NCBI GenBank assembly: GCA_947561715.1
Contig: OX387200.1
Location: 2,544,501-2,608,500, forward strand
Length of the DNA: 64,000 nt
DNA from: Ascidia mentula
Lineage: Eukaryota; Chordata; Ascidiacea; Phlebobranchia; Ascidiidae
Direction of reading: 5' to 3'
A program made the position numbers and the translations under genes. The notes beneath the pieces were generated by a model that did no database searches, was not told the origin of the DNA, and was given only the letters and a program-made list of their open reading frames with translations. Positions 1 to 13,900 of this stretch are shown in pieces (positions within the stretch are counted from its first letter, which is position 1; every line of letters starts with the position of its first letter).

Positions 1-32
1 CCACTTCTACTCCTAACTTGACTCTAAATTAG

Positions 33-3000
33 CAAACGGCGAACTTTTGTGCCCGACACTTGAAAGCGCTGACGAGTCACACGCCTTTGTTACGTCACAG
101 GCGGAGGAGGGCGACTTGATTGTGACGAAACACGGAAAAGTTTCGTTTGTTGATTTGGCCGGGAGTGAGAAAGTCAAAGAAACCGGGTCGACTGGGGAAA
201 CGCTGATTGAGGCGACAAACATTAACCGAAGTCTGCTTACTCTCGGTGAGTCTCCTCTAGTGCTACGGATCAACGTATCTTTGAATTGCACAACATGGCT
301 GTGTTGTTGCTCAGCGAATTAAAAAAAATTTAAAGCTTTAGAGTTTCATCAAAATTGATTTAGGTTTTGTGAGTTTTCAAGGCAGTTATATAGTAAGTGA
401 ATATTATTGCAATTTTGCGGTATTTTTGACTACACCACAAATAGAGCCTTTTGTTTAAGTTTGTAAAATAGATTTAATTTCGATTTGGCTTTCGACCTTT
501 ACAATTGTCCTGCCATCGAATTCTGCAACTTTCTCCTATTTTATAAACTTTCCAGGCCACTTAATTAAGTCCAAGTCCTCGCTATTGCGCGTCACAAGGT
601 GCTAAGTGAAGAGGTGCCGAGTGGCAGGTGCAAATTGTTACGTAACAAACGCAACAATGAACTATTGTTTAATGAGAAGGCGACGTATGTTTTGAAAGAT
701 ACGAACAAGGTGATTGAGATTAAGTTTATTATGACAACGTGGTTGATTAACATAAGGCACTGGAAGTATGTACAAAGCACAGAGGTTAAGTAATGGTATT
801 GAAAGTAGGCTACAAGTATGTACGTAACATACAACAGCTATTAGGTTGCAGTTTTATCTGACAGTTAGTTTGCCTTTCAATGATACAGAAATAGGGCAAC
901 ACAAGTCTTTTGTAAATGTTAATTTTTAAGAAAACGACCAACAGAAACAGACTGATTTAGTATTTAAACAAACTGCGAATGGTTTTAAGGAATTCTGAAA
1001 ATAACTTTCTTTCTTCGATAGTAAAAACCTAAATTGAGCAAATGATACACTTTACGATATTTGGATTCTATTTCAGAGGTCGTATAAAGGAAATAATTAA
1101 GACAAGTTTCATTTTGGAGGCGTCTTAATACACAACTTACCTGTTACGAATGTTAGCGTGGGATTGTAAAGTGGTAAAAAGCACACACACTTTACCAAGA
1201 AAAAGTTGGGCGTGTTTACCGAATGACTCCCACTAAGAATTTATTTGTGCGTATGTGATTAGTAGGCAGTTTGTTAAGCCACGACCTTACACAAAATCCT
1301 GTTATTCAGCATGTGTAGCATCAGGTGCAGTTTTCCGATATTAGATGTCATCCAAATGCAGCTTTGGGTGAGATTGCAAAGATTAAGAAAGAGTTGTGGG
1401 TTCCGCAAACCATTCAACGTTGTGAAAACAAACAAACAAAGCGTCTCCAAGGTTTTTTCAAGTAGGAATTAGACGCTTCAATAAAGCTGTCATACGCCCA
1501 ACGTCTGTATGCAGTGAAGCATAAATATTGCCTGAATTCTCATGGCTTTTTATTATTTCCGCTCAAGAGATTCCTGTACCCCCCACGGCGCCTTGTTTCT
1601 CATTGTCCTGTGGACTTTTGTTGTTTATTGTTGTGTGACATTTTTTCAGAACTCTTCTTCAAATCCGATATTCATTTTGATTTAGGAAATTGTATTTCTG
1701 CCTTGAGCGACGCCAAAAAGCGCGGAGGCCACATTCCGTACAGAGACAGCAAGTTGACCAAGTTACTGGCGGACAGTCTCGGAGGTTCTGGTGTTACATT
1801 GATGGTAAGTTGATTATCATTATATTAATTGCTTTTAGTTGGTCATATTATTAAAACACAAATAGGAATGCATCTTTGGTTTTGATATATTAGTCGAAGT
1901 TTCAACTGCAGAATTTCAACATGGTTAAAAAACACGCCTTCAGAACAAAATTTTTGGCAAGTTTATTAAAAATCAGTTTTCGCAAATGTTATCCAACGAT
2001 ACCGGTCGGCAATTGCAGTGAGGACTCCAGGATAGTTTTGAAAAAAGTTTTGCGGCATTGCAGAAGTTTTATACAATTTTGAAGTCGAGAAATCAAAATT
2101 TAGGCTTGTTTGCTTTGAAATATTTAGCGTAGGCAAGTTGGTAAACTGTTTGTGTACGGGGCTTTTCTGTCACATTCACATTTTCTGTTCTAGGAAATAA
2201 ACAGAATCATATGAGTAATCACGATGAGGCATTTAGCCCCGGGTTGGAAGTCGTTCGTCATAACACTGTTTCAATATTTGCTCAAACTTAGCAATGTTTG
2301 CTGAGAGCTAGAGGCTGTCAACAGGTCGCAGAGAACAAATGGAGTTTGTCATCTACGTATTTCCCTTTGATAAATTCCATCACTCATAAAAATGGGCTGC
2401 TATGTAAAAATTTTTGCCCTGTACAAAACTGCTCAAGTGGGCTGCGAACTTCAACTCTACACAGTTTTTCATTGAACAACATCAATCCTGCTGTTATAGC
2501 AACAAAGTTATATTATCGGACAGATACAATTGTTTGGAAAATTGTTTAAAAATAATTTTTTTCCAAAAATGTGATCCATGCGTTTTTGCCAAGCTACATG
2601 TAGTGATTGAACGGCACAGTGTGGTTAAAAGCGTTGTTCTTTGTTGTGGAAATACAACTACTTTGAAAATGGCTTCCGTTTTGTCAACGGACAAAGTGCT
2701 CTTGTGGTTATACCTAATGATGTGTATTGGACGCCAAGCTTTGGTCGACGCCAATCCACTGCAAGTCAATTAGCTCAAGTGGGCACTTCGTAACGACGTT
2801 TTTAGAGCAAGGGAAAGTTAACGTTTAGAAGAGTTTTACAGACACGCCATGTGTGCGGTGCTGTTTTCCTGCCTTCGTTGCGTTAGCTGAAGTAATTGCA
2901 ATTAGTTGTAACATTAGTTGGATAAGGATAACCTTGTGTGTTCAACGTTACGGTTGCAAGGCAGCAACCTAACGCCGTTGCACCCGGATGACCACGTTGT

Positions 3001-6000
3001 GTTTTTGCACATCTCGTTGCATCATGATGAAAAGCTGCTAAAGACACTTAAAATTTTTTTGGTCAGAAGAGCCGTCTTGTAGTAATAAATGTGCCTGGCA
3101 GTACCAGCAATGAATTGAGTGTCCAACATTATTGTATTTACTTGCTTTGTGGAATTGCAGCTGAAACTTGGCTTGATTGAAAAAAAAGTTGTTTAAAATG
3201 TGTAACTAATCAAGGTCACTAGAGCACGGAACCGTTGTGGAACTGATATCGAGAGAAAACAAAGCATTTTGTCAGTGTGTGTTTTGAGTGTGTGATATCT
3301 CATGATTCGAGTTTGCCATAAAAATCATAAAGATCAACAACACCGGGCAGCTGTCAGGATTCTGGAATAAAAAAAACGCCATAAACCTCGACGTTTATTT
3401 AGCTTCACCGCAAAATTTATTCGCAAGGCTGGGAAGTTTACCGAGAAAACTTGCTTTATTGTCACGTCCATTTTCAAGCGGCACAACGCCACAATTTACC
3501 ACATAGAGTGGGCTTTGTGTTCAAAGCACAAAGCTTTCAAACTTGAAACTCCTTAATTAGTTTTTTTTCGGATGAAAAGTCAGTATAGTGCTGGTCGTGC
3601 AAACTAGAAACTCGAACACATCGCGTGATGAAAAGCAAAGAACCGGTTTCAAATAATTGTTGATTTGGAAGATGTTTTGACCGCGTTATGTTGGGCAAAA
3701 TAAACTACATGGCACAGACATGATCTGCCGCGTATTTCTCACATTACCTCAATGCGTACGTTAGAAAAAACAGGTTGTTTTCTGGTAATCCGCCACAGAG
3801 TGATTCAAGATGATTTATGATAACTCGGGTAAACATGAGATTAGGAGCCGACAAAGTGTTGATTTTGGTGGCTTCCGCACAAAAGGCCGTCGCGTTGCTG
3901 CTGAAGGATTAAATCTATACAGTGCGGCAGAAACCGGATTTAGCTGGTGTTTAATCTGTGCAATATCGTGTATGTGAGCTTATACTTTACTATGCCTGTT
4001 ACTTAACAAGTAACGTCGTTGATAAAATGCGGTTCGTGGCTAGATTGTATCGTTATTGTAGAAAATGTAGATCAGATGTTTTTGGACGGGCATGTTTTTT
4101 TTTGTATACGAAGATGGCGTACAAAACAATTCTGCTCGAAGCATAAAGTTTTTTGAGGGAAATGTTTACAGCGGTGATTTTCTAAAATTTCCTCATATGT
4201 TTTGTAAAATGTTTCGTAATTTCTCTGATAAAGTATCTAGCGAACAGAAAACCAGAATTAAGTTTCTGATTGGTGCCAGTCTCCAGGTTGATCTAAAAGA
4301 AATCTATATTGTACCACTTACACGATAATTCTTTACTTAAGATTAATGTTTGCTGATCAAAAGGCTCTGGCAATACTTTTTATTATCATATTTTGTCAAA
4401 CATGGTGTAGATGACGATGTCACTTTATAATTTGTCACCAATCAGACTTAACCTAGATCCTAACTTTTAACCAATGGACTACTTTTGCCTTGGAAGATGA
4501 TTAAAGAAATCTTGTGGCAAGACTCTCCACTCCACTTGAGTTTAACCTCTTCACGTGACGCCGCATTGTCACAGCAACTAAGTTTTATGTCGTGGCCGCG
4601 TGTAATTATCTCGCTTGGAGGTTTCGGAAGTGTCAGCAAAAGTAACAGTGTTGTGTCATTCGTGAATGGACTTGCAGGTGGTTGTAAATTTTTCATCACG
4701 AGGTGGCAAACCTCTGATTGCACACGTAGTAAATATTTTTGAACAACTTTTTGCTTTATTTTTTGTATTTTGGTCTTGATTTTATTGTTTTGTTCTTCCT
4801 TGGTTATGTAGGTTGTTTAACTGGCAAACGTCTCGATTTTGAAAATATATATATATATTAAATCAGCTAAAAGGCTTTTCAAAATACCGCTGTCATGCAT
4901 GACTGACGATGGCTGATGACGAAATATTCAGTGACGAAAGCTGTTGGTGTCAATGTCATGACCTTGACGAGGTAAAGGTTGTCCGAAAAGTATTGTTTTA
5001 ACGGGATGCAAGAAAATGCAACAGAATTAAAATCTCCGTCAGTCGCGCCAGCGTTTACAACTTGTGTTTTCAAGCTGTCATAACACCAATTACAAGTAGG
5101 TGTTGCGAAATGTGGAATAACAACACAACACCATAACACCATTCTCCACTAGTGCCGAGTTCGCCAAACACACAAGAATGGCAGCCTGTCTCCCACACGT
5201 AGCGCTTTGTGATGTGACTTACCGCTTGTCTGCTCTTTCTAACGCAACAATGTGATTTGAAGCAGTCCCAGAACGCTTGCTTTGTCCCACTGCATACCAG
5301 TACAAGAAGGCAATATACATTTAAAAATACTCTTCCTAAAGGTGTAACAAACTTGGAAAACGCTAAATTGTGTCGACTGAGGGATGTACTTGGTTGTCTG
5401 CGTTGCTTTAATTGATGTAGATCTTTAAAAGCAGTTTTTCAAACCTTGCAATTAGAATGGTTTTATTTCAGATCGCGTGCGTCACTCCATCGAGCTACAA
5501 CTTATCAGAGACGCTGAATACACTCCGATACGCCAAACGAGCTAGAAAAATTAAAAACAAGTAAGAATAACACAAATACTACTACAAGTAAACTAAGTTG
5601 TGAATTTGTGCACGATATTCACAATCATAACCTCAAAACAAAAGTTTCCGGTTGCAAATTAACTGTATGGCTCTGAAGTCACATACGTACACGTCCAAGC
5701 ACGGTAACCTTCCCATACTGTGTTTCTTACGTTTCTTATTGCATAAAACATGTGGATATGCAATTGTATTCCAATTTTCCATTAACTTTTTAAAAGGGCA
5801 GTTGTTAACTAGCGTTGCTACATAATATTCTACTGTGGAAAACACTCCTAAGCAGGTTTCATCGTTTTCTTTGCTCTCCGCAGACCCGTGATTAGAATCG
5901 ATCCCCGAGAAGAACTCATCATCAAACTCCAACGCGAGATGAAGTTGCTCCGACAAGAAAATCACTTTCTACGTAACCAGCTGGAATTCCCCCAACGTGA

Positions 6001-9000
6001 GAAACCACGCTTCCCTCATCCGAACACGGCTGATGGAATAAAGTTACGTCATGAGGAGGGAAAAGGTGAGGTCACTTCCGGTCAAGTAAAATAAACTTTA
6101 TGAATGATGGCTGAACTAGAACTACACATTCTTATAGGCAAGGCCTATGTTCCCAAAGAAATATAGAAATATGCACCATAGGTCAAGGACATGAGAGTCG
6201 TAAAATCTATAGTTTTTGGTTGGTCGTTACTCTCATAATTACTGCTACCACAACTTCGTTTTAATTGCTTCCGAAGATTTTTGCTGTTAAACAACTTGAA
6301 GCCGAGTGTAGATGAACAATCAAGGTAATAGTAATATAGGCATTACTAATACTTTGATTTTTCCAGAACCTCAGGTAACTTACCTTCCCGCAATTAAAGC
6401 GAATGAGAGCAAGGACAGATCTCCGGAGCAGAGATCCATGTCCGACAACAGCTTGTATGAAATGCTGCAGGTAAGAAAAGGCGGAAATCCAAAATATCTC
6501 GTTTAACACTTTGTTTCACCCCCAACTTCGCGCAGGAATACATGGTGGAGAACGAAGCTCTCCGCAACGAAAACCAGAACCTAGTTTCCCGCCACAACGT
6601 CAATGAACGAGAACACAGGCAAATGTCGAGAGAGAACGACCGGCTATCGCGAAAGCTTGAAGGTCTAAGCAGGTGAATGAGTTTGACTTTTTGCGTGGTA
6701 TGACACCTACAAAAGGTCTATGGAAGTTTAAAGTATGGATATGTTTAGGACTACAGGTTGACCAAGTGTTGGGTAATCAACGCTGGAAAATGAAATGAAG
6801 GTTTATTTAGCGGGAGTTTTTAATGAGAGTGTCTAAAATCAAGCCCTTTTAAAATAGAAAAAACATTACCCCGATGAAGCCAAGTTGAATGGCCGACGAA
6901 ACGTTAGTGAATAAAAGTACACGGATTAATTGTGCCAGGAGCACAGATTATTGAAATAAAAAAAATCAGTGTACAGATTCGTTTTGTAATATACACGTCA
7001 TTAGTCATCACATACGTCACGTAGCAAAGTACAGTTTTGTTTACTAAACAGCAACTCGGGTTGAATTAAAACATTGCGCTAGACGTGCACTCCGGCGGCC
7101 TCTACCGGCATTTGCCACGTCACGATCCCGAAATATTGCCCGGCTGCGCTGCAGGAGACGACACAAACCCTCTCCAGTTTCCTCCTGGCTTGCGACCGAG
7201 GTTTAAGATTTCTCTTGTACTCGTGGCCCTTACACAGAAACCCGACAATGATGTACTATGCGGGGTCAGCCGGCCAGTCAGCAATAGAGCAGAGTCGGTT
7301 GATTGATGTTATTTGTGTCAAGCTCGTAATACGATATTTGCTGGTTTGGGAAATACGATTGTCCTGCGTTGTCGTTCCGGTTGGTTATTAGATTATCGTT
7401 GATTACGACACAAGGGTTGCCTCGGGTTCGGTAGTGTTTACATCCATGTAGTGTTTCTTCTACACTCCATACCCACATTCTTTTGACAGATATTCACACC
7501 ATCGTGGCGCATGTTTTCGAGTAAATAAGATACGTGAATGAAGACTCACTGTTTCACGTCCTGCTAAACATCACTCTGTCATTTCGCGGAAAGTCAGCCA
7601 GTCGTGAGGTGTGGTTTGGAAACCAGAGATGTCCACACAGTTTCTCACTCTTTAAAACAAACTTACTTGTTATTGCTGGAAGGTTAGGTTAGATATGGTT
7701 CAACCATGGTCCTGCAGGAAAGCAGCTATTTCGTTCTGCTAAACTAAATGTAGATTGAACTCGAACGCAATATATACCTGGATATACAGATTTGCAGTAC
7801 GTGGTTATAAAGTGTATTTTCAGTGGATATTTGTTGCTGCAAACTGGTTTTGGCACTTTTCTTAATACCACTTCGAGCAGAAATATACACCAGTGTACAT
7901 CGGTAGAAGATATTTAGAATTCGCAGGTTGTATATTTTTTCAAAGTCATCTATTGCTTCGTATTGTGATGTCACAGTGATATTTGTTACACCTACAACTG
8001 TCAAACATGATGCATCTTTTATAGAAAAGGTTGTTAATCCGCAATTTTGTGTTACAGGCTCATGATGTCAAGTCCTGTCTACGGTTCTTCCTTCTTCAGT
8101 CGAACGAATTCGGGCCACTCGAACTTGTCATTTCAAACCTTCAGTTCATCCGTGACCCCCCTATCCCAGCAACAAGCATTTCACTACAGTCCACACAAAA
8201 TACCGAAGAAAAGCGACGCCTCGTTCGCCCCCTACGCACCCCGGGGCATTCCCGCTGGACAACAGGCACCCATGCTAGCCTGGAACCATTCGCCCCAGCA
8301 AGCAGCCCTCGTCAATGGGGATCTCCCCCCGCTAAGGGACTCACCTAACGCACAAAGGAGAATAATGGAACGAGGAGGGAGGGACCAGCCCCAGATGAAA
8401 CCCAAGTGGTGAGTTTTTCATCCGTTGAATTTAATCCTTTGGACCTTGCGTGATTAAAACTTTTAGTATGTAAAGTGTATTTGTTGAAGGCAGTGATTCG
8501 GTAATGATGTTGCTGGTGGTCAATGCATTTCGGTGTAAACTATTTACAAAAAATTTCGCTTATAACATACTTTGGTTTAAAAGAAGTCATCGTTAACAAG
8601 TGGTTATCCATTCAACCACAGGAAAAAGTCATCAACCTATGCAGCGCAATTCAAGCAGCGCCAAAACTGGAACCGCGAGGTGGCGCACCACAACAAAACC
8701 TCACCCAAATCCAACGGTGACGTCATGAAGGACTTTCCCATGCGTGACTACAGACCCCCAAACAGGGAGGAGTACCTGTACCACGGGATGAGCGAATCTT
8801 CGGACAGTTATCATCCCTCGCCTGACGGTCACGTGTCTTCCGCGATGCGTGACGCAAGTGACGTCAGTCGTTTTCGTCCCGATTTTCACGTGCGTTTTGG
8901 GAAGTCGCAACACGCCGCAGCGGCACCTAGCGGTGGTGCTCTGCCCCAGGAAGCTTACAAGGCACAGGAAATCACCCCGCGCTCTATGACCAAGGAATTG

Positions 9001-9374
9001 TCGGCAAGTGAGTCAACTCCTGCAATACGCCGTGTCAGTCTGAGGTCAAACACATTCAGTGGTTAATGGTGCACAAAATAATTTTCTTCAATAATTTGTT
9101 TTTCGATTTCTCGTTTTGCTTTTATCGCTTTGTTTGTTGTATTTTTTTTTGATAAATGGGGAAAAAATTACTTTGATATAAACTTACTTGTGTCGAGGAG
9201 TTACGATGAGCTTTGCTTACGTCATAAATTAACGAAATATTTTGCATTTATTCAGCCTCACTCCGCCGCCTCAACCAGCAAATGCGCCAAGAAATGCAAG
9301 CTCTCGACGAACACATCAACTCCTACCAGAAATCCATCAGCAAACAGAGCAAGGAGAAAATACCGGCCACGTGA
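33..9374 (+). CDS. KIF12: Kinesin-like protein KIF12, 3' part of gene (5' end outside window)
   Basis: Nine exons read in frame: 33-245, 1686-1804, 5472-5560, 5884-6065, 6367-6470, 6536-6672, 8058-8408, 8622-9007 and 9256-9374 (stop TGA), giving 565 residues. Seen: the switch II motif VDLAGSEK with [10 protein letters not shown], then [19 protein letters not shown], the end of the motor ([20 protein letters not shown]), a coiled neck ([20 protein letters not shown]), and [19 protein letters not shown], which closely resembles the conserved KIF12 segment after the motor. The P-loop and switch I must lie upstream. Exons 7-8 encode a Ser/Pro/Gln/His-rich low-complexity tail, and the last exon a short coiled coil ([19 protein letters not shown]). 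KIF12 is a microtubule motor of ciliated or tubular epithelia (family knowledge). The 3.7-kb intron 1805-5471 holds no other gene that I can see; a possible AATAAA lies at 9940-9945. Confidence 0.88.
1318..1468 (+). repeat. Possible retroelement integrase relic in KIF12 intron
   Basis: One frame reads [20 protein letters not shown] followed after a few residues by RCENK, ending at a stop. The spacing and the L-x-x-I/L-(K/R)-x-x-(F/L)-W-V-P pattern recall the H2C2 zinc-binding head of Pao/BEL or Gypsy integrases. No other part of such an element is recognisable nearby. Weak call. Confidence 0.2.
6879..6965 (+). repeat. Dispersed GATGAAGCC...GAAACG repeat fragment
   Basis: In the KIF12 intron 6673-8057. 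It has the form CCGATGAAGCC, a short palindromic spacer, GACGAAACGT, then ataaaag and aattgtgccagga. A related piece lies at 18979-19060 (GATGAAGCC...GTGAAACGCC, then ataaaag and aattgtgccagaa), so this is a dispersed repeat family. The core resembles a decayed hammerhead core (CTGATGA...GAAA). Confidence 0.4.
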
Positions 9375-10959
9375 CAATGACGTCACTTGCTCTACCTTAA
9401 GATTCGTTTCTTTTTTAAAATTTTCCGAAATTCTGACAAATCGGTTTATTGTGATTTTCTTGGTAAAAGGCCATAAAACGTTTGGGCTTGGGACAATTCT
9501 TTTTTGCCACGGCGTGTTTCAAGCAAGTGTCTTCGAATGAAGTTTACGCGACGTTTCGGCAAAACTACTGTGAAATTATTGCACTTTTTCTTGATTTCAA
9601 CATCGCGGTTTCTTCAAATTGTCTTTTTTTTTACGAGCAGCACTGTGTGGTACACAATTATGTTTCGAGATAAACGAGCGTCTTTTCATTCGAAAACAAA
9701 CTATCTTTTAGTCGGTAAAGATTTCCGTTATTTATTTTCATACAAAAGACATCAGCTTTTCTTTTAGTATTTTTGATTAGTTTGTATTTCATTTATTTTT
9801 ACAGTCATATTTAATCAATGCATTTAAACACGAGAAAAAAACCTACTGTTTGAAACCAAACTTTTATTTGTAACTTTTTGTTTTTTGTCCAATGCGTCAC
9901 CGATGTTTTTTGAGTGTTTTCGTTTCCCCAGTTTTTGCAAATAAATCAGAAAAAATGTGGTCCAACGCGGACTGTTTAGCAGTGATGGCATACTGATATA
10001 TTGCCCGATTTTACCAAAATATAACACTTTATCTGGTGTGGATAATAAAACCATTGAGTAAAGCTTTTGTCATCACATAGCTCCATTTTTAATCGAATTG
10101 TTCAGGTACTGATAAACAACAAATATCATAGATGACTTCTGGCATTGAAATTGAGGACATAAACCACAATTACAGACGATGACCACATGCAGGCGATCAC
10201 TGCCATTTCAGTGACGACACACACACCAAGTAGTTGGTTTTAAACGGGATTAGATTATATTTGAATTTAGGAACTGATGATGCACATAGGGCGAAATATG
10301 TTGTCCTATGTTATACCAGGCTGACCTTGTTTAAAAGCAAGTGTTTTGTGTGCATCAAATTTAAACGGACGTTTTGGCTAAAACAGTTATGAGATACATA
10401 TTGTCTGTTTGTTTTTTTATTGGTATATTCCATGCAATCTGTAAGAAAGTACAAATACGTAGGGATAAGATGGAGCCATGCAAGTTAGACACAATGTACA
10501 TTGTATATGTTAAAAAGACGAACATAGAATACTAGTTCTATTTCCGAAAGCGAATTTTTGAAGAAACTAAACAACTTTGACCCCAGAGGCTCCAAACAAT
10601 TTAAGGGAATTTTCCAAACAAGTCGTTAAGGCTGTATAAAAAACTGCGTTCCCAATATCAAAATGTTATAACGATACACCTGAACAAATTGACCTTGTGT
10701 AGGTTGACCAGGTGCATCGTTATAACATTTTGTTGTGGGAATGAGAATCTTGGGAACCACTTGCTTAATAAGCTACTTTCGCATTAAGAGAATGTGTGTC
10801 TTGCTAATTAACAGCGATGGTATCAAGCCGGATATTATATCCCGCGTCGGGTTGCACTACTAAATTAGTAAGAGTGGCGCGTTAAAGTGAAGTCGAACAG
10901 CGTAAGTGCACCATCTAGCGAAAAAACATATTTTTCTGTTCAGCCACTGGGTGTTGATG
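9375..10959. other. Intergenic between KIF12 and tetraspanin 3' ends
   Basis: The KIF12 and tetraspanin genes converge here, so this stretch holds both 3' UTRs. There is a possible AATAAA for KIF12 at 9940-9945. A dispersed-repeat arm lies around 10268-10345 (related to the foldback at 37112-37260), and a long hairpin at 10651-10740. No coding exon was recognised. Confidence 0.5.
10651..10740. repeat. Inverted repeat (32-nt arms, 26-nt loop)
   Basis: The left arm 10651-10682 and right arm 10709-10740 are near-complementary; the core ATGTTATAACGAT/ATCGTTATAACAT pairs without a mismatch. It looks like a small foldback or MITE remnant just beyond the tetraspanin stop codon. Confidence 0.7.
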
Positions 10960-13900
10960 TCAGGGTATGGTCTGGTACAGACAAATGATCCAAATCGCTG
11001 CAACGATCTGAAATAACAACGAAATTCGCACTTTTAGCTTAAAGTTACATTTACTGCTTATTACTGCGATCCCAACTTGATTTCTTTTCCGCGTGACATA
11101 AGGACAATAAACAAAAAAGCAAAAAATTTAACGTCCAATCTGCCAAGGCGAAACTCAAACATGTGGGCTCATATCTTAACCATCAGTGGAGCAAAACAAA
11201 ACAACAGTGCCCCATGTTAAAACTAAAACAGCATTGGTCAAGCGCCCGTCCCATATTCCAATAAGAAAACTTGATCGGGATTCGTGCTCAGGACATTCAG
11301 GCTTCAAATCCCGGTGTGGTAAAAAAAAAAAAAATATCGTAAAAATATTTGACCCAGAAAACTCCAAGCACCAAGCACACCCCAACTTGGGAATCGAATC
11401 ATAATAAAATAACTTCACAGGAAACCTTACTATTATTGGTTACGTCACGATCCTTTAACTACACGTTATTGACGTAGGTTGCGGTCTTACCTCCACTAGA
11501 ATGACAATAACAGTGACAGCGCTGATCACATAGTAGTACGTCTGTAACACCGCATCGCAGCCCTGGAAAAGAAAGAGTTAATGACCGATCATTACTAAGC
11601 AGTGGCACCTGTTGTGCTTTCACATCACTAACAATGGTTTTAGAATGCATCGTTTGTTCGTTTATTGTTCGAATATTCTGATTTAACAATGCCTCTATTT
11701 CATATACCAGGACTTCCTAAACTGTTTTGCTCGCGATACATCAAACTGTTCCGTGACCATTTGTGTTTGATAGTTATCTAACCTTTTGATACTCATTAAA
11801 CAGCAATGTCAATGATACGACTGAACTATTGATCTATTTAGTACCCAGCATTCGTGTCCAGGGATGTGGTTTGTGAAACATTGCACTTAAACATTACACT
11901 TATGGTCGGCAAAGTTGTCTAGAAGATGTACACCAAGCTGCACTGATGAGACCTTATATGTCGAAACAGTGGCCATCTGTCTGCAGCTCACAGAAATTAC
12001 ACTTAAATGTTATGTTTTGTATGTAACTGGCGAACTCTTTGTGACCCATAAATTCGTAATGCGACCTCACTGCAGTGCCGCACCCCCAAATTTGGCAAGC
12101 CCTGCTACTCGATTTGCTTAAAAATATAAAAACCTACCCTGTCGTAAATGAAGGTTGGTTTTCCACTTCTGCACGCAGCCAAGTTCACAGCCGTCCCGTT
12201 AGCGTTCAACGTACAACAGGAATCTGGAAAGTGACCGGTAGAGTTGAAAAACTGTGAGTTCTCCCAATCCCAATACTTCTCCACTCCACAACACTGTCCC
12301 TGCACAGAATTTAAACATTGGTTATTTTCAATAGGTTCAATTTCAATAGGCTTAGTAGCCATCTCGTGAGTGTAAAAAAAAAATCGATGGGTTTGTGACA
12401 TTGCCTCTCAAATAAACAACAAGTTGTGCTTAATGACGTCACCACCCGTGCGAGCCTTATCTGTGACGTCGGTCAGGTCAGCTACACCAACCGCGTCATT
12501 CAAACTGATGATGGCATAAGTTTTTGCCGAAACGTTTTCTTTTAAACATGACAATGTTAATAACAATATGGGCCAGTCTTTTTGTACTCAGAAGTTGTGC
12601 TTGCTGTTTATCATTGTGGTCATTTAAAGTAGCCATCTAACATGGTTTTGTTATGTATACGATGCAATCAACTTCATACGTAATGTACAGTCCGTTGCAA
12701 CGCCAAAACACCTAAACCTATTTTAGGAAAGGTTGACTGGGCGACGACGAGGCAAAATCTCCAAATATCGAGCATAAAGTACGTTTATTTTGCATACAAT
12801 ATTCCTAGTTGCCACAAAAACTTACAAGACTTTGCACTGAATCCCACGAATCTTTAACGGCGGGATCAGTCGGGTACTTGGTCTTGTACGATTGGAAGAG
12901 AGCACTGCTCGTGTTGTTGTAATAAACTTGAAGGACAATACATGCAGCAACTTTCAACATGATCACGATCATCAGGATAATGCAGTACTGCATTGAACGT
13001 TGGATAAATCAATACACATTTACAGTTTATTACAAGAGTGAAAATGTTTAACTTGTTTCAAAAATGTGGCAGATATAACTACCGTATACACAATATTTCT
13101 GTTCCAGAACCTGGCCAATGCCTAATATCGTTTTCAGTTTGTCTTAGGCGAATATTACATTATTTAGATTTGGGAATAACTAGCGCATAATTCTTACGCC
13201 GGGGATTGAAAAATGCCCAAAAGGTTCATCTCAGAGACTCATAAGCACGTTAAGCTGTGTGGTCTATACGGTAAGCAGTACAAACATAAATAAGGTTATG
13301 TTGGCCTGTCTGTACACATGCTCACAATGCCAGAGGCATCGACAGTAAACGGTTTTGAACTTGTGAAACATTACAAACATCTCCGGGGCATTTAGGCTTT
13401 CAAAACGGTAACTTTATACATTCTAGCCTGCTTTGATATCTGATCAAACTGTTAAAACTGCTCCTAGATTATAGTTGCTCCTAGATTATAGTAACTGCTC
13501 CTAGATTATAGTTGATAATAAAGTAACAGAGCTTACGATTACGACTGCTGGTTTGCTGTCGTTGCTACATGCAAAGCATCCCAAAAATGACGTCAGCATC
13601 ACAAGTCCTCCACAACCAATAAGAATTCCTACAGCTGCATAAATGTAATCGTTCATCATATTTTGAAGGCCTCCTTTGTCCACAAGTACCCATATTCCAA
13701 GTCCAAGCACAACCGCCCCGAATATCTAAAAACATCAAACATTTATGGGGTTTTTAACTGCCGAAGAAATGATCGACTGAAACAGACGGGCTTGTTTTTC
13801 AAGATACTTTTGGAAGAACAACTGGTTATCATATACAAATCTGGATAAAAACTGCAGAAGTGTTTATAACACACAATGTTGCTGCCACAAAAATCACCGT

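Noticed and set aside
12511..12540. CTGATGATGGCA...TGCCGAAACG as a second hammerhead
   Set aside because: Stem II is good, but the following stem III would need a C-A mismatch, position 17 would be G, and no stem I can form.
13458..13513. Three short direct repeats that could suggest a CRISPR-like array
   Set aside because: Only three units with 0-3 bp between them, inside a eukaryotic intron; a minisatellite.
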